From positions 5,246,920-5,310,919 of the forward strand of contig NZ_LR593887.1 in assembly GCF_901538355.1 (NCBI RefSeq): a DNA stretch of 64,000 nt, written 5' to 3'. This DNA is from Tuwongella immobilis (lineage in GTDB: Bacteria > Planctomycetota > Planctomycetia > Gemmatales > Gemmataceae). The number at the start of each line of letters is the position of its first letter. Position 1 is the first letter of the stretch. The notes below the pieces were generated by a model. That model made no database searches. It saw only the letters and a program-made list of their open reading frames with translations, and was not told the origin of the DNA. Position numbers and translations under genes: made by a program. Below are positions 50,583 to 60,800 of the stretch, piece by piece.

Positions 50583-53423
50583 ATGAGTCGTCCATCGTTC
50601 GCCAACATGTCGAATATTGCGGTAATCGAATCCCAGTATATGCGCTGGAGAGAAAACCCCGAATCAGTCGATTCCGACTGGCAGGTATTCTTCCAGGGAT
50701 TCGAGCTTCGCGGGTTGCTGACCCCCTACGCGATTGAAAGCAATCAACTTCAGACTGCCGTTGTCCGCCTGATTTTTGCCTACCGCGACCTTGGTCACTT
50801 TCTAGCCCACCTTGATCCGCTGACGCTTCCCCCCACGACTCATCCGCTATTGGAACTTTCTCAATTCGGTCTCACCGAAGCCGATTTGGATCGGGAAGTC
50901 GATTGCAGCGCGGTCGCCGGGATGGGCCAAGCGAAACTGCGGGAACTGGTTTCGATTCTGCGGCAAATTTATTGCGGCACCATCGGCTACGAGTTCATGC
51001 ACATTCAAGACATCAATGTGCGGGCGTGGCTGCGGGAACGCATCGAACCGCGACGATCGCAGCCGAATCTTCCGCGCCGTCAGCGCATTCGCGTGCTGCA
51101 CGATCTGCACCACTCCGAGAAGTTCGAGCACTTCCTGCACACCCGCTATGTGGGTCAAAAGCGGTTTTCGTTGGAAGGTGCCGAAACGCTGATTCCAGTC
51201 TTGGATGCGATTGTCGAAAAATCGCCGGATTTAGGGGCACAAGAGTTGGTGGTGGGGATGGCGCACCGGGGCCGTCTCAACGTGCTCGCCAACATCATGC
51301 ACAAGCCGTATCACGAAATTTTCGCCGAGTTTGAAGACAACCCGCATGAGGGGTCGTTCTCCGGTGACGGCGATGTGAAGTACCACCTGGGCTTCTCCAG
51401 CAATGTGGTTACCACCAGCGGCAAGACCGTGCACCTGTCGCTGACGCCCAACCCCAGCCACCTGGAAGCGGTCAACCCCGTGGTGGAAGGTCGGGTGCGT
51501 GCGAAACAGCGTCGCTTCAACGACTTGGAACGCAAACGCGGTGTGCCGGTGCTAGTCCATGGCGACGCCGCGTTCGCCGGCCAAGGCATGGTCGCCGAGA
51601 CGCTGAACTTGTCGCAACTGTCGGGGTATCGCACCGGCGGTACCATCCATGTGATCGTCAACAATCAAATTGGCTTCACCACGACGCCGAATGATGCCCG
51701 TTCGACGACCTATTGCACCGACGTTGCCAAGATGATTCAAGCTCCGATCTTCCATGTGAACGCGGAAGATCCCGACGCAGCAGTGTTCATTGCCGAACTG
51801 GCATTGGAATTCCGACAAACCTTCGGGCGCGATGTCGTCATCGACATGTACTGCTATCGCAAGTACGGCCACAACGAAGGCGATGAGCCGATGTTCACCC
51901 AGCCGGTGATGTATCGGAAGATTAAAGGCCGTCCGAGCATCGCCAGCTTGTATAGCGAACAAATCATTCGAGAAGCGGTGTTCACCGAAGAAGAGGTCAG
52001 CGACCTCAACGACGCCTACGAACAGAAGCTCACCGAAGTCCGCGAAGAAGTCCGCAAGGCCAAGCTCCCCAAAAAGGGGATGGCCTCGTATATGGACAAC
52101 TGGTCGGGGTTGCAGCATCGGTATCACAACACGCCGGTTGCAACCGGTGTTGCTGAACCGACTTTGGGCCGCATCATCGATCAACTCACGCGGGTTCCCG
52201 AAGGCTTCTCCATCGAACCCAAGATGGCGACCATGCTCGAAGGCCGCCGCGCCAGCTTCTACGAGACCAAGCAGATCGACTGGGCACTGGGCGAATTACT
52301 CGCCTTCGGGTCGTTGATTCTGGAAGGCACCCACGTGCGATTGTCGGGCCAAGACTGCCGTCGCGGCACCTTCAGCCAACGGCATTCGGTGTTGTATCAC
52401 AATCAATCCGGCGAACGATACGTCCCGTTCAATCACTTCGATCCACCCGCACCGACCACCTTCTCGGTCTACGATAGCTTGCTATCGGAAAACGCGGTGC
52501 TGGGCTTCGAATTCGGCTACTCGATGGATTCGCCCAACTCGCTGGTCATCTGGGAAGCGCAATTCGGTGACTTCGCCAACGGCGCTCAGACGATCATCGA
52601 TCAATTCATCGTCTGTAGTTCGTCGAAATGGCAACGCTCCAGCGGTCTGGTGATGATGTTGCCGCACGGCTACGAAGGCCAAGGCCCGGAACACTCCTCG
52701 GCTCGACTGGAACGGTTCCTCCAATCGTGTGCCGAAGATAATATCCAGGTCGCGTACTGCACCACCGCCGCCCAACATTTCCACATCTTGCGTCGGCAGA
52801 TGAAGCGCAACTTCCGCATTCCCTTGATTTTAATGACGCCCAAGAGTTTGCTCCGCAGTCCGTTGGCCGCCTCGCCGGTCAGCGAATTTGTCGGTGGCCA
52901 ATTCCATGAGGTCATCGGGGATACCACGGTCGATCCAGCGCAGGTTCGCCGAGTGGTGTTGTGCACGGGCAAAATTTATCACGATCTGGCGGATGCTCGC
53001 TTTCCCAAGCCCGCGACCGGGGCCAATCCCGCGGCTTCCAAGACGAGCAACCCGCCGCACCCGGATGTGGCGTTGATCCGCATCGAACAACTCTACCCGT
53101 TCCCGGAAGAGGCGTTGCAAACCGAATTGAATCGGTACAAAAACGCGGTGGAGCTGGTTTGGGTGCAAGAAGAATCGCAAAATATGGGTGCGTGGAGCTT
53201 TGTCGAGCCGCGACTACGGGCCATGGGTCACGATGCGCAATACATTGGTCGAGATGCCAGCGCCAGCCCGGCCACGGGATCGCCGAAGATCCACAAGGCC
53301 GAGCAAGACGAAATTATTCGATCCACGTTTGAATCGCCTGCTCCGGTGATTGTCCGGGCCGATTCCGCCGGATTGAATCGTCAACCGGTCGCGGATCAAC
53401 CAATGGACAAATCGCGCCGTTAA
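50583..53423 (+). CDS. sucA: 2-oxoglutarate dehydrogenase E1 component
   Basis: A 946-residue thiamine-diphosphate enzyme, the usual length. It decarboxylates 2-oxoglutarate and passes the succinyl group to the lipoyl arm of SucB. Landmarks: N-terminal E2-binding segment SQYMRWRENPESVDSDWQ, RGRLNVLANIMHKPY, VKYHLGFSSNV, the ThDP site VHGDAAFAGQGMVAE with VNNQIGFTT, and RKYGHNEGDEPMFTQP; the C-terminal transketolase-like half holds FGYSMDSPNSLVIWEAQFGD and LPHGYEGQGPEHSSAR. The start at 50583 has GGGGAG nine bases upstream. It forms an operon with sucB 36 bases downstream. It indicates a complete oxidative TCA step. Confidence 0.96.
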   Translation: MSRPSFANMSNIAVIESQYMRWRENPESVDSDWQVFFQGFELRGLLTPYAIESNQLQTAVVRLIFAYRDLGHFLAHLDPLTLPPTTHPLLELSQFGLTEADLDREVDCSAVAGMGQAKLRELVSILRQIYCGTIGYEFMHIQDINVRAWLRERIEPRRSQPNLPRRQRIRVLHDLHHSEKFEHFLHTRYVGQKRFSLEGAETLIPVLDAIVEKSPDLGAQELVVGMAHRGRLNVLANIMHKPYHEIFAEFEDNPHEGSFSGDGDVKYHLGFSSNVVTTSGKTVHLSLTPNPSHLEAVNPVVEGRVRAKQRRFNDLERKRGVPVLVHGDAAFAGQGMVAETLNLSQLSGYRTGGTIHVIVNNQIGFTTTPNDARSTTYCTDVAKMIQAPIFHVNAEDPDAAVFIAELALEFRQTFGRDVVIDMYCYRKYGHNEGDEPMFTQPVMYRKIKGRPSIASLYSEQIIREAVFTEEEVSDLNDAYEQKLTEVREEVRKAKLPKKGMASYMDNWSGLQHRYHNTPVATGVAEPTLGRIIDQLTRVPEGFSIEPKMATMLEGRRASFYETKQIDWALGELLAFGSLILEGTHVRLSGQDCRRGTFSQRHSVLYHNQSGERYVPFNHFDPPAPTTFSVYDSLLSENAVLGFEFGYSMDSPNSLVIWEAQFGDFANGAQTIIDQFIVCSSSKWQRSSGLVMMLPHGYEGQGPEHSSARLERFLQSCAEDNIQVAYCTTAAQHFHILRRQMKRNFRIPLILMTPKSLLRSPLAASPVSEFVGGQFHEVIGDTTVDPAQVRRVVLCTGKIYHDLADARFPKPATGANPAASKTSNPPHPDVALIRIEQLYPFPEEALQTELNRYKNAVELVWVQEESQNMGAWSFVEPRLRAMGHDAQYIGRDASASPATGSPKIHKAEQDEIIRSTFESPAPVIVRADSAGLNRQPVADQPMDKSRR

Positions 53424-53459
53424 GCGGACTAACTCGGATTCGGAAGAGGGATGGCAGAC

Positions 53460-54719
53460 ATGGCCGTGGACATTGTTGTTCCGACAGTCGGCGAATCAGT
53501 CGCAGAAGGTCGGATCGCGCGGTGGGTCAAAAAGTCGGGCGAATCAGTCAAAGAGGGGGAGATCCTCATTGAGCTGGAGACCGACAAAGCCACCGCCGAG
53601 GTGACCGCGCCGGCCTCCGGTGTGGTGCAAGCCGATGTGCCCGAAGGGACGATGGTGCAAATTGGCGCGGTGGTGGGCAAGATTCTGCCCTCCAACGGTG
53701 CAGCGGCACCCGCGCCGAAGGCTGCCCCATCGGCCCCGCCTGCCGCGGCCAAGCCCGCTGCGGCTGCCCCGGTGCCCATTGCCGAACCGGTGGATGGCCC
53801 GCCGCTCAGCCCGGCCGCGCGTCGGGTGGTCGCCGAGAATCATCTCGATCCCAACAATCTGACCGGCTCCGCTCGCGGTGGTGTGGTCACTAAGGAAGAT
53901 GCACTCAAAGCCGTTCAAGCATCATCCGCCCCCGCTGCGGCTCCCGTGGCGGCTCCGGCTCCGGCCAAACCGGCACCGGCGGCTCCCGCTGCAACCCCTG
54001 CCCCGGCAACCGCTTCCGGCGATCGAGTCGTTCGCCAGCCCATGAGCATGATCCGCCGCACCATCGCCGCCCGACTGGTGCAGGCCCAACAAACCACCGC
54101 TTCGCTGACCACCTTCAACGAAGTCGATATGTCCGCTATCATGGACCTGCGAACGAAGTACAAAGACAAATTCAAGGAACGGCACAAAGTCGGCCTCGGA
54201 TTCATGTCGTTCTTTGTCAAAGCCGCCATTGAAGCGCTCAAGGCATTCCCCATGGTGAATGCTCGCATTGATGGCAGCGATGTCGTGCTGCAAAACTTTT
54301 ACGACATTGGAGTTGCGGTCAGCACCGAGCGCGGCTTGGTGGTGCCGGTGATCCGCAATGCCGATGCGATGAGCTACGCCGGAATCGAACAAGCGATTGT
54401 CGATGTGGCCACCAAAGCCCGCGACAACAAAATCAGCATTGCCGATATGTCCGGTGGCACCTTCACCATCACCAACGGCGGCATCTTCGGCTCGATGCTC
54501 TCGACGCCGATCTTGAACACCCCGCAATCGGCCATCTTGGGGATGCACAACATCGTCAAGCGAGCCGTGGTGGTGGACGATCAAATCGTGATTCACCCGA
54601 TGATGTACCTGGCGCTCACCTACGATCATCGCATCATCGACGGGAAGGAAGCCGTCCAATTCTTGGTCCGCATCAAGGATTGTGTCGAAAACCCCGAGCG
54701 CATGCTGCTGAGCATCTGA
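53460..54719 (+). CDS. sucB: 2-oxoglutarate dehydrogenase E2 (dihydrolipoyl succinyltransferase)
   Basis: A 419-residue protein; I prefer ATG 53460 (GAGGG nine bases upstream) over ATG 53451. Domains: one lipoyl domain (residues about 1-78) with the modified Lys in [14 protein letters not shown]; an Ala/Pro linker; an E1/E3-binding domain ([19 protein letters not shown]) near 113; a second Ala/Pro linker; and the acyltransferase domain (about 195-419) ending in the catalytic [17 protein letters not shown] with its His and Asp. It forms the 24-mer core of the complex. It ends at a strong terminator, so lpd is transcribed separately. Confidence 0.95.
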   Translation: MAVDIVVPTVGESVAEGRIARWVKKSGESVKEGEILIELETDKATAEVTAPASGVVQADVPEGTMVQIGAVVGKILPSNGAAAPAPKAAPSAPPAAAKPAAAAPVPIAEPVDGPPLSPAARRVVAENHLDPNNLTGSARGGVVTKEDALKAVQASSAPAAAPVAAPAPAKPAPAAPAATPAPATASGDRVVRQPMSMIRRTIAARLVQAQQTTASLTTFNEVDMSAIMDLRTKYKDKFKERHKVGLGFMSFFVKAAIEALKAFPMVNARIDGSDVVLQNFYDIGVAVSTERGLVVPVIRNADAMSYAGIEQAIVDVATKARDNKISIADMSGGTFTITNGGIFGSMLSTPILNTPQSAILGMHNIVKRAVVVDDQIVIHPMMYLALTYDHRIIDGKEAVQFLVRIKDCVENPERMLLSI

Positions 54720-54753
54720 GCGATGCTTCGCCGGCAATGCGTTGAAATCATCG

Positions 54754-54794
54754 CACCCCCTTTCGAGGAATTGGCCTCGATTGGGGGTGTTTTT
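54754..54794 (+). terminator. Rho-independent terminator of sucA-sucB
   Basis: CACCCCC (54754-54760) with GGGGGTG (54783-54789), inner CGAGG/CCTCG pairing, followed by five T. Confidence 0.85.
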
Positions 54795-54977
54795 CGTGTT
54801 CCCGCAGGTGATGGGGAGCGTGGCCCCCGTTGGTTGCGGGTCAGATTTTCGGTCACATTCCCCGATGGACCTCGTTTCCCAACGGAATTCGCCATACGAT
54901 AAAGGGTGCCCCCTGGCGGGCGCGCCCCGATCGTCTCGGCGTCTCTCCGGCAGATTGTTTGCGAAGGAAGTCGAATC

Positions 54978-56384
54978 ATGAGCGACAGTTACGACCTGAT
55001 TGTCATCGGCGGCGGGCCAGGCGGATATGTAGCCGCCATTCGCGCGGCCCAACTCGGCAAGAAGGTAGTCTGCATCGAGAAGCGGAAAACGTTGGGCGGC
55101 ACCTGTTTGAATGTCGGCTGCATCCCCAGCAAGGCATTACTGGATTCCAGCGAACTGTTCGAGCAAGCCCGCCACAAATTTGCCAAGCACGGCATCAAGT
55201 GCGACAACGTCCAACTCGATCTCGCCGCCATGATGGCCCGCAAGGATCAGGTCGTCGGCACGCTCACCGGCGGCATCGCGGGACTATTCCGCAAAAACAA
55301 GGTCGCGCATTTGCACGGCGCTGGCAAACTCCTGGGCAACTCCCAAGTCCAAGTCGATCTCGCCGATGGCAGCCAACAGACGCTCACCGCTCCGGCCATT
55401 CTGCTGGCCAGTGGAAGCGAAGTGATGCAAATCCCGTCCCTGCCACAAGATGGGAAATTCATCGTCGGTTCCACCGAAGCCTTGGCGTTTGATAAAGTCC
55501 CCGAACATCTGTTGATCGTCGGCGGCGGCTACATCGGCCTGGAACTCGGCTCGGTCTGGCTGCGACTCGGCGCGAAAGTCACCGTCTTGGAATTTCTGCC
55601 GCGAATTCTGCCGATCACCGATGGCGAAATCGCCACGATGGTCCACAAGTCGCTGCAAAAGCAAGGCATGAACTTCCATCTGAATACCAAAGTGACCGGC
55701 GCCAAAATCGACAGCGACAAAGTCACCGTGACTGCCGAAACCGCCGACGGCCCGACGACCTTCACGGGGGACAAGGTGCTTGTCGCAGTTGGCCGCCGCC
55801 CCGCCAGCAACGGCCTGGGGTTGGACGCCGCCGGAGTCGCATTCGACGCGAAATCCGGGAAGATTCCCGTGGATGCGAAGTTTCAAACGAACGTACCGGG
55901 CATCTACGCCATTGGTGACCTGATCGCCGGCCCGATGCTGGCCCACAAAGCTTCGGAAGAAGGTGTGGCCTTCGCCGAAATGCTCGACGGGCACGCCGCC
56001 CCGATGAATTATGACATGATTCCGAGCGTCATTTACATCTGGCCGGAAGTGTCGAGCGTCGGCCCAACGGAAGAACAACTAAAAGAACGCGGCATCACGT
56101 ATAAGGTCGGCAAATTCCCGATTGCCGCCAGCGGCCGCGCTCGCGCCATGGATGAAACCGAAGGGGTGGTGAAGGTGATTACCGACGCCGCCACCGATCG
56201 CGTGTTGGCGGTGCATATCTTCGGCCCGCGAGCTTCGGAAATGATCGCCGAAGCGGTGACGACGATGGAATTCTCCGGCAGCGCGGAAGACATCACCCGC
56301 ATCGTGCATAGCCACCCGACCTTGTCGGAATCGCTCGCCGAAGCCGCCCGCGCCGCCTTCGTTGGCAAAGCCCTGCACGCCTAA
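54978..56384 (+). CDS. lpd: Dihydrolipoyl dehydrogenase (E3)
   Basis: A 468-residue FAD disulfide reductase that reoxidises the lipoyl groups of 2-oxoacid dehydrogenases and the glycine-cleavage H protein. ATG 54978 has AAGGAAG eight bases upstream. FAD site YDLIVIGGGPGGYVAAIRAA; redox pair GGTCLNVGCIPSK; NAD site LLIVGGGYIGLELGSVW; second FAD segment GIYAIGDLIAGPMLAHKA; dimer-interface base HSHPTLSES. Its own promoter is likely, because a terminator separates it from sucB; this suits an enzyme shared between complexes, possibly including the GcvH-like carrier at 34.8 kb. Confidence 0.96.
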   Translation: MSDSYDLIVIGGGPGGYVAAIRAAQLGKKVVCIEKRKTLGGTCLNVGCIPSKALLDSSELFEQARHKFAKHGIKCDNVQLDLAAMMARKDQVVGTLTGGIAGLFRKNKVAHLHGAGKLLGNSQVQVDLADGSQQTLTAPAILLASGSEVMQIPSLPQDGKFIVGSTEALAFDKVPEHLLIVGGGYIGLELGSVWLRLGAKVTVLEFLPRILPITDGEIATMVHKSLQKQGMNFHLNTKVTGAKIDSDKVTVTAETADGPTTFTGDKVLVAVGRRPASNGLGLDAAGVAFDAKSGKIPVDAKFQTNVPGIYAIGDLIAGPMLAHKASEEGVAFAEMLDGHAAPMNYDMIPSVIYIWPEVSSVGPTEEQLKERGITYKVGKFPIAASGRARAMDETEGVVKVITDAATDRVLAVHIFGPRASEMIAEAVTTMEFSGSAEDITRIVHSHPTLSESLAEAARAAFVGKALHA

Positions 56385-56416
56385 GCCGCCGTCGCAGGCC
56401 GATCTCACTCGCTCCC

Positions 56417-56441
56417 CGGAATCCGCGACCTGCGGATTCCG
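56417..56441. terminator. Two-way terminator hairpin
   Basis: Perfect 10-base arms CGGAATCCGC and GCGGATTCCG with a five-base loop, between convergent stops of lpd (56384) and waaA (56477). Confidence 0.7.
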
Positions 56442-56476
56442 AGGGCGATTCTCATTGCGACATATCAACAATCAAA

Positions 56477-57832
56477 TCAATCGCTTTTCGAAATTTTCGA
56501 CTGCTCCACAATGCGATCCAGCCAGCGCAGGGTGCGTTCGGTCGCACCTTGTTGGTCGCGCACCAGTTGCCGGGCGGCTTGGCTCATGCGTTCGCGGCCG
56601 ATGGGGTCGTCCAGCAGCGTGCGAATCGCCTCGGTCAATCCCGCCGGTGTTGGAACCACGCGGGCCGCCCCGACCTCTTGCAAGCGGATGACGGCATCGC
56701 GGAAGTTCCAAAACGATGGCCCCAGCACAATCGGCATGCCATACGCTGCGGGTTCGATCATGCTCTGCCCGCCGCGCCGACCGTCAAACGTCCCGCCGAC
56801 AAAAGCCAAATGCGCCAGCCCCCACACCGCCCCGAGTTCGCCGATGGTGTCGATGAGAATCACCTCGGCCCGTTGCGTAAGCGGCCCGGTCATCTGACTG
56901 CGTCGAATCGCCGTAAATCCTTGACTGCGAATGAGTTCCGCAACCGCATTAAAGCGATCGACGCTGCGGGGCACGAGAATCAGTCGTAGGTTGCGGTGTC
57001 GCTCTTTCAGCACGCGGAACGATTCCAGCACCAGCGATTCTTCGGGGGCATGCGTCGAACCGGCCACCCAAATCAGATCGTTGGATTGCACGGCAAACGC
57101 CCGCCGAAGCTGCTGCACTTCGGGAGCGTGCCGATCGCCCTTGGCACCATCATATTTGACCGAACCTGTGACCGTCACCCGATCCGCCGGTACTCCCAAC
57201 TTGCGATACGCCTCGGCATACGTCTCGGATTGCGCGGCAAATCCGGTGATGCGACTGAGCAATAACGGTCGCAAGATCCAGCGAAGCATCGAAAATCGCT
57301 TGAAGCTGCGGGGACTCATGCGGGCGTTGATGACCACCACCGGCACCGATCGCAACTGGGCTTGGCGCAAGAAGTTCGGCCACAACTCGCTCTCCGCCAG
57401 CACAATCAATCGCGGTTGTACGAGCGTCAGCACCCGGCGAATGGCCCAGGTGAAATCGAAGGGGAATCGAATTACGGTCAGATCGGCGAAGCGTTTGCGG
57501 GCTTCGGTCAGGCCGGTCTCGGTGCTGCACGAAATGATCACGCGCCAATCGGGGTGTCGCTTGCGAAATGCCGCCACGACAACGCCCAACAGCGCGACCT
57601 CGCCGACGCTCACACCATGAAACCAAACCACCGGACGATCCTGATCCGGTGGGGAATTTGACGAAGTGGAATCTGCCGCAACCGATGATTCATTCACGGG
57701 TTGCGGCAATTGACGCGTTCCCAACAGCCAATCCGCCAGCCCTTGCCGATATCGTCCGGTCAGGGCTGCGCGAATGGCCATCCAGGGGGCCAGTCCGATC
57801 AAGACCAGCCCATACATCAGATTCAGCAACAT
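56477..57832 (-). CDS. waaA: 3-deoxy-D-manno-octulosonate (Kdo) transferase
   Basis: A 451-residue GT30 enzyme that adds Kdo to lipid A precursor at the inner membrane, a marker of lipopolysaccharide synthesis. The chosen start, ATG 57832, has GAGG seven bases upstream and directly opens the N-terminal membrane anchor (MLLNLMYGLVLIGLAPWMA); an ATG at 57886 would overlap secA. Landmarks: VVWFHGVSVGEVALL, IISCSTETGLTEARK, AESELWPNFL, VTGSVKYDG, VAGSTHAPEESLVLE, AFVGGTFDGRRGGQSMIEPA. Seventeen bases separate it from the secA stop, so both are probably co-transcribed. Confidence 0.93.
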   Translation of the reverse strand: MLLNLMYGLVLIGLAPWMAIRAALTGRYRQGLADWLLGTRQLPQPVNESSVAADSTSSNSPPDQDRPVVWFHGVSVGEVALLGVVVAAFRKRHPDWRVIISCSTETGLTEARKRFADLTVIRFPFDFTWAIRRVLTLVQPRLIVLAESELWPNFLRQAQLRSVPVVVINARMSPRSFKRFSMLRWILRPLLLSRITGFAAQSETYAEAYRKLGVPADRVTVTGSVKYDGAKGDRHAPEVQQLRRAFAVQSNDLIWVAGSTHAPEESLVLESFRVLKERHRNLRLILVPRSVDRFNAVAELIRSQGFTAIRRSQMTGPLTQRAEVILIDTIGELGAVWGLAHLAFVGGTFDGRRGGQSMIEPAAYGMPIVLGPSFWNFRDAVIRLQEVGAARVVPTPAGLTEAIRTLLDDPIGRERMSQAARQLVRDQQGATERTLRWLDRIVEQSKISKSD

Positions 57833-57849
57833 GCGATGCCTCGCCGGGG

Positions 57850-60800
57850 TCAGTTGGCCGTGGGCGAGTCGATTCGCATGTGGCAATTCTTATACTTCTT
57901 GCCACTTCCGCAGGGGCACGGATCATTTCGCCCCACGCGCGGCCCCGAGCGAATCGTGGCCACCTTCGGGGCTTCCTCGCTGGTCGCTGCTCCACCGCCG
58001 GACGCGGTTTGCGATTGCGACTGCGATTGTTCCGCAACCTGTTTCTTGGCAATGGTTTCCGTTGCCGACGCTGCCCGTGCATGCGAGGCCGCTTGGCCTG
58101 CCCACAGCACTTCCTGCACGTCTTCTTCGCCCTGCATATCTTCGATGCGGAAGATCGCGTCGGTGACGTGATCCTCGTAGGCCTTCCACATCGCCTCGAA
58201 TTCCTTCATCCCCTCGCGCTTGTATTCGGTCTTGGGGTCCATCTGGCCATAGCCGACGAGCCCCACTGCCGAGCGCAGGTGATCCATCGTCAGCAAATGC
58301 TTCTTCCAAGCGCTGTCCAAATGTTGCAGCACCAGCGATCGCTCGATGGTTCGAATTTCTGGACGATAGTAGACATCGAAGATATTCAGCAGCACATCGC
58401 TGACCTGTTCTTCGCTGAATCCGACCAGATCCTCGGGTTTGATCCCGACATGGAAGGTGGCTTCCATCCAATCGGTCAGTTCTTTGGCATCGGCGAGTTC
58501 CGCGCTCTTGGCGCCGGCCATGGCTTCAGACACTTTGGCGATGATTTCCGTTTCGCCCACCTTCGGGAAGGTGGTTTGCCCCACTTGCAACAGCCGATCG
58601 CGGAGTTGGTTGCGTGGTAGCGTGCGGAAATCTTCTTCGCTGAATTCTGCCTCACGGAATCGAGACCGGGCCCAATCGAGCAGCCCTTCGCGGTTCAGTC
58701 GCGGGGGTCCACCGGTCGGCGAGCGTTCGGGCATGTAGGTGGACATGGCCATCAGCACCGGAACCTCAATGGCCCGTTGATGATAGGTCGCCTGCACCTT
58801 CGTCTGGATGCGGTCGAAGATTTCGGCTTGGTTGTCCAGATTCCCCAGTTCCTCCACCGTCATTCGAACTTGGAACTTGTTCTTGAGCCAATCGATCAGC
58901 GATGCCGCCCCCCAGGTGTCCTCCAGGTACGGTTTGCCTTCGTCGAGATCGATCGACGCGATGGATTCATTGGCCAACTCGGTAAGTTTGTCCATCAGAT
59001 CGTCGCGGCCGATTTTCTTCATCGCCTGTTCGGTCAGCTTCAACCCATAGCGGGCATTCACCGAGCGGACCATTTCTTGCCATTTCCAATCGCCTGGCTC
59101 ATCATCGACGCTCAGGTTTTCTTCCATAGCTTCGTGCAGGAAGGTCGGCACATCCGACAGCGCTCGATCGCGGGCGATGCTTTCCGCTTGCGTGAAGTCG
59201 CAGCGGCGGAAATCGCGGGCATCGAATTTCACATTCAGCCGGTTGGCGGCGAAGGTGGCGAAGGTGTCCGCGCCAAAATCTTCGTCCAGGTATTTTTCCA
59301 TGGCTTCGCGGAGCTGCTTATCGATCATCGTCTGAATGAGTCGTTTGCAGTTGCGGCCATTGAGCACCGCTTGGCGACCGCCGTAGACCAGCTTGCGCTG
59401 CACGTCCATCACTTCATCGTATTCGAGCAAGTTCTTGCGTTGCTCGAAGTGCATTTCTTCGACCTTGCGTTGTGCGGTGGCGATTCGCTTGGAAACCATC
59501 GGGCTTTCGATGGCGTCCCCTTCGCGCATCCCCATGCTCATCAACACCTTCGCGGCCCATTCCGGAGCGAAGAGGCGCATCAGGTCGTCTTGCAGCGAGA
59601 CGTAGAACCGTGCCGATCCAGGGTCGCCCTGCCGCCCTGCCCGACCGCGAAGCTGGTTGTCGATTCGGCGGCTTTCGTGGCGTTCGGTGCCGATGATGTG
59701 CAGCCCGCCCAAGGCGATGACCTGCACCTTTTCTTCGGACATTTTTTCGCGGGCTTCAATTTCCTCGACCGTGGTTTTCCACACATCTTCGGGGACATCC
59801 AGCCGAGTGCGGTACGAATCCTTCAGCCGAGCCCATGCCAAGGCTTCGGGATTCCCGCCGAGGATAATGTCGGTCCCGCGACCGGCCATGTTCGTGGAGA
59901 TGGTCACCGCCCCGAGTCGGCCCGCCTGCGCGACAATTTCCGACTCCCGCGCGACGTTTTCCGGCTTGGCGTTGAGCAATTCATATTTCACGCCACGCTG
60001 TTTGAGCTTCGCGGCCAGCATTTCCGACTTGGCGACATCGGTGGTGCCAATCAGCACCGGCCGCCCCTTGCGTTCCACGTCTTGCACTTCCGACTTGGGA
60101 ATGCTCACCTTCGGCCCGCTCATGGCCGCTTGCACTTCGTAGGTGGTGTCTGTCTCACGCAGCAATGTGCCTTTGAAAATCACACAATTGCGAACGCCAT
60201 CATATTTGATGTAGGCCGGGTAGACTTTTTCGCCCCCGCGTTCCATCATCGAATTTTGAATCGTCGGCGCCCGCTCGGAGAAGAGGAACACATCGTATTT
60301 GTGGATGTTTTCGATGGCTTCGACCACCGCGTTCCATTTATCCTTCTCGGTCAGGAACACCAAGTCCGGCGAATCGATCCGCTGCGTGACGCGGTTGGTG
60401 GGCACTTCCACCACGTCGAGCTTGTAAATTTTGTAGAATTCGGTCGCTTCGGTCATGGCCGTGCCGGTCATCCCCGAAACTTTGTCATACAATTTGAAGA
60501 AATTTTGCAGCGTGATTGTCGCCAGCGTCTGCGTTTCTTGCTTGATCTTCACGCCATCGCGGACGTGTTTGGCTTCGATCGATTGATGCAGCCCGTCCGA
60601 CCATTGCCGACCGAACATCGCTCGACCGGTGAACTCGTCGATGATAATAATCTTGCGTTCGCCTTCGTGTTCGGCGATCATGTAATGCCGGTCGCGGTGA
60701 TACAAGTGCAACGCCTTCAAGGCGTTATCGATCAAGTGCGGCCATTCCATATTCCCGGCGGTGTAGAAACTCTCGACACCCGCCAGCCGCTCGGCTTCGC

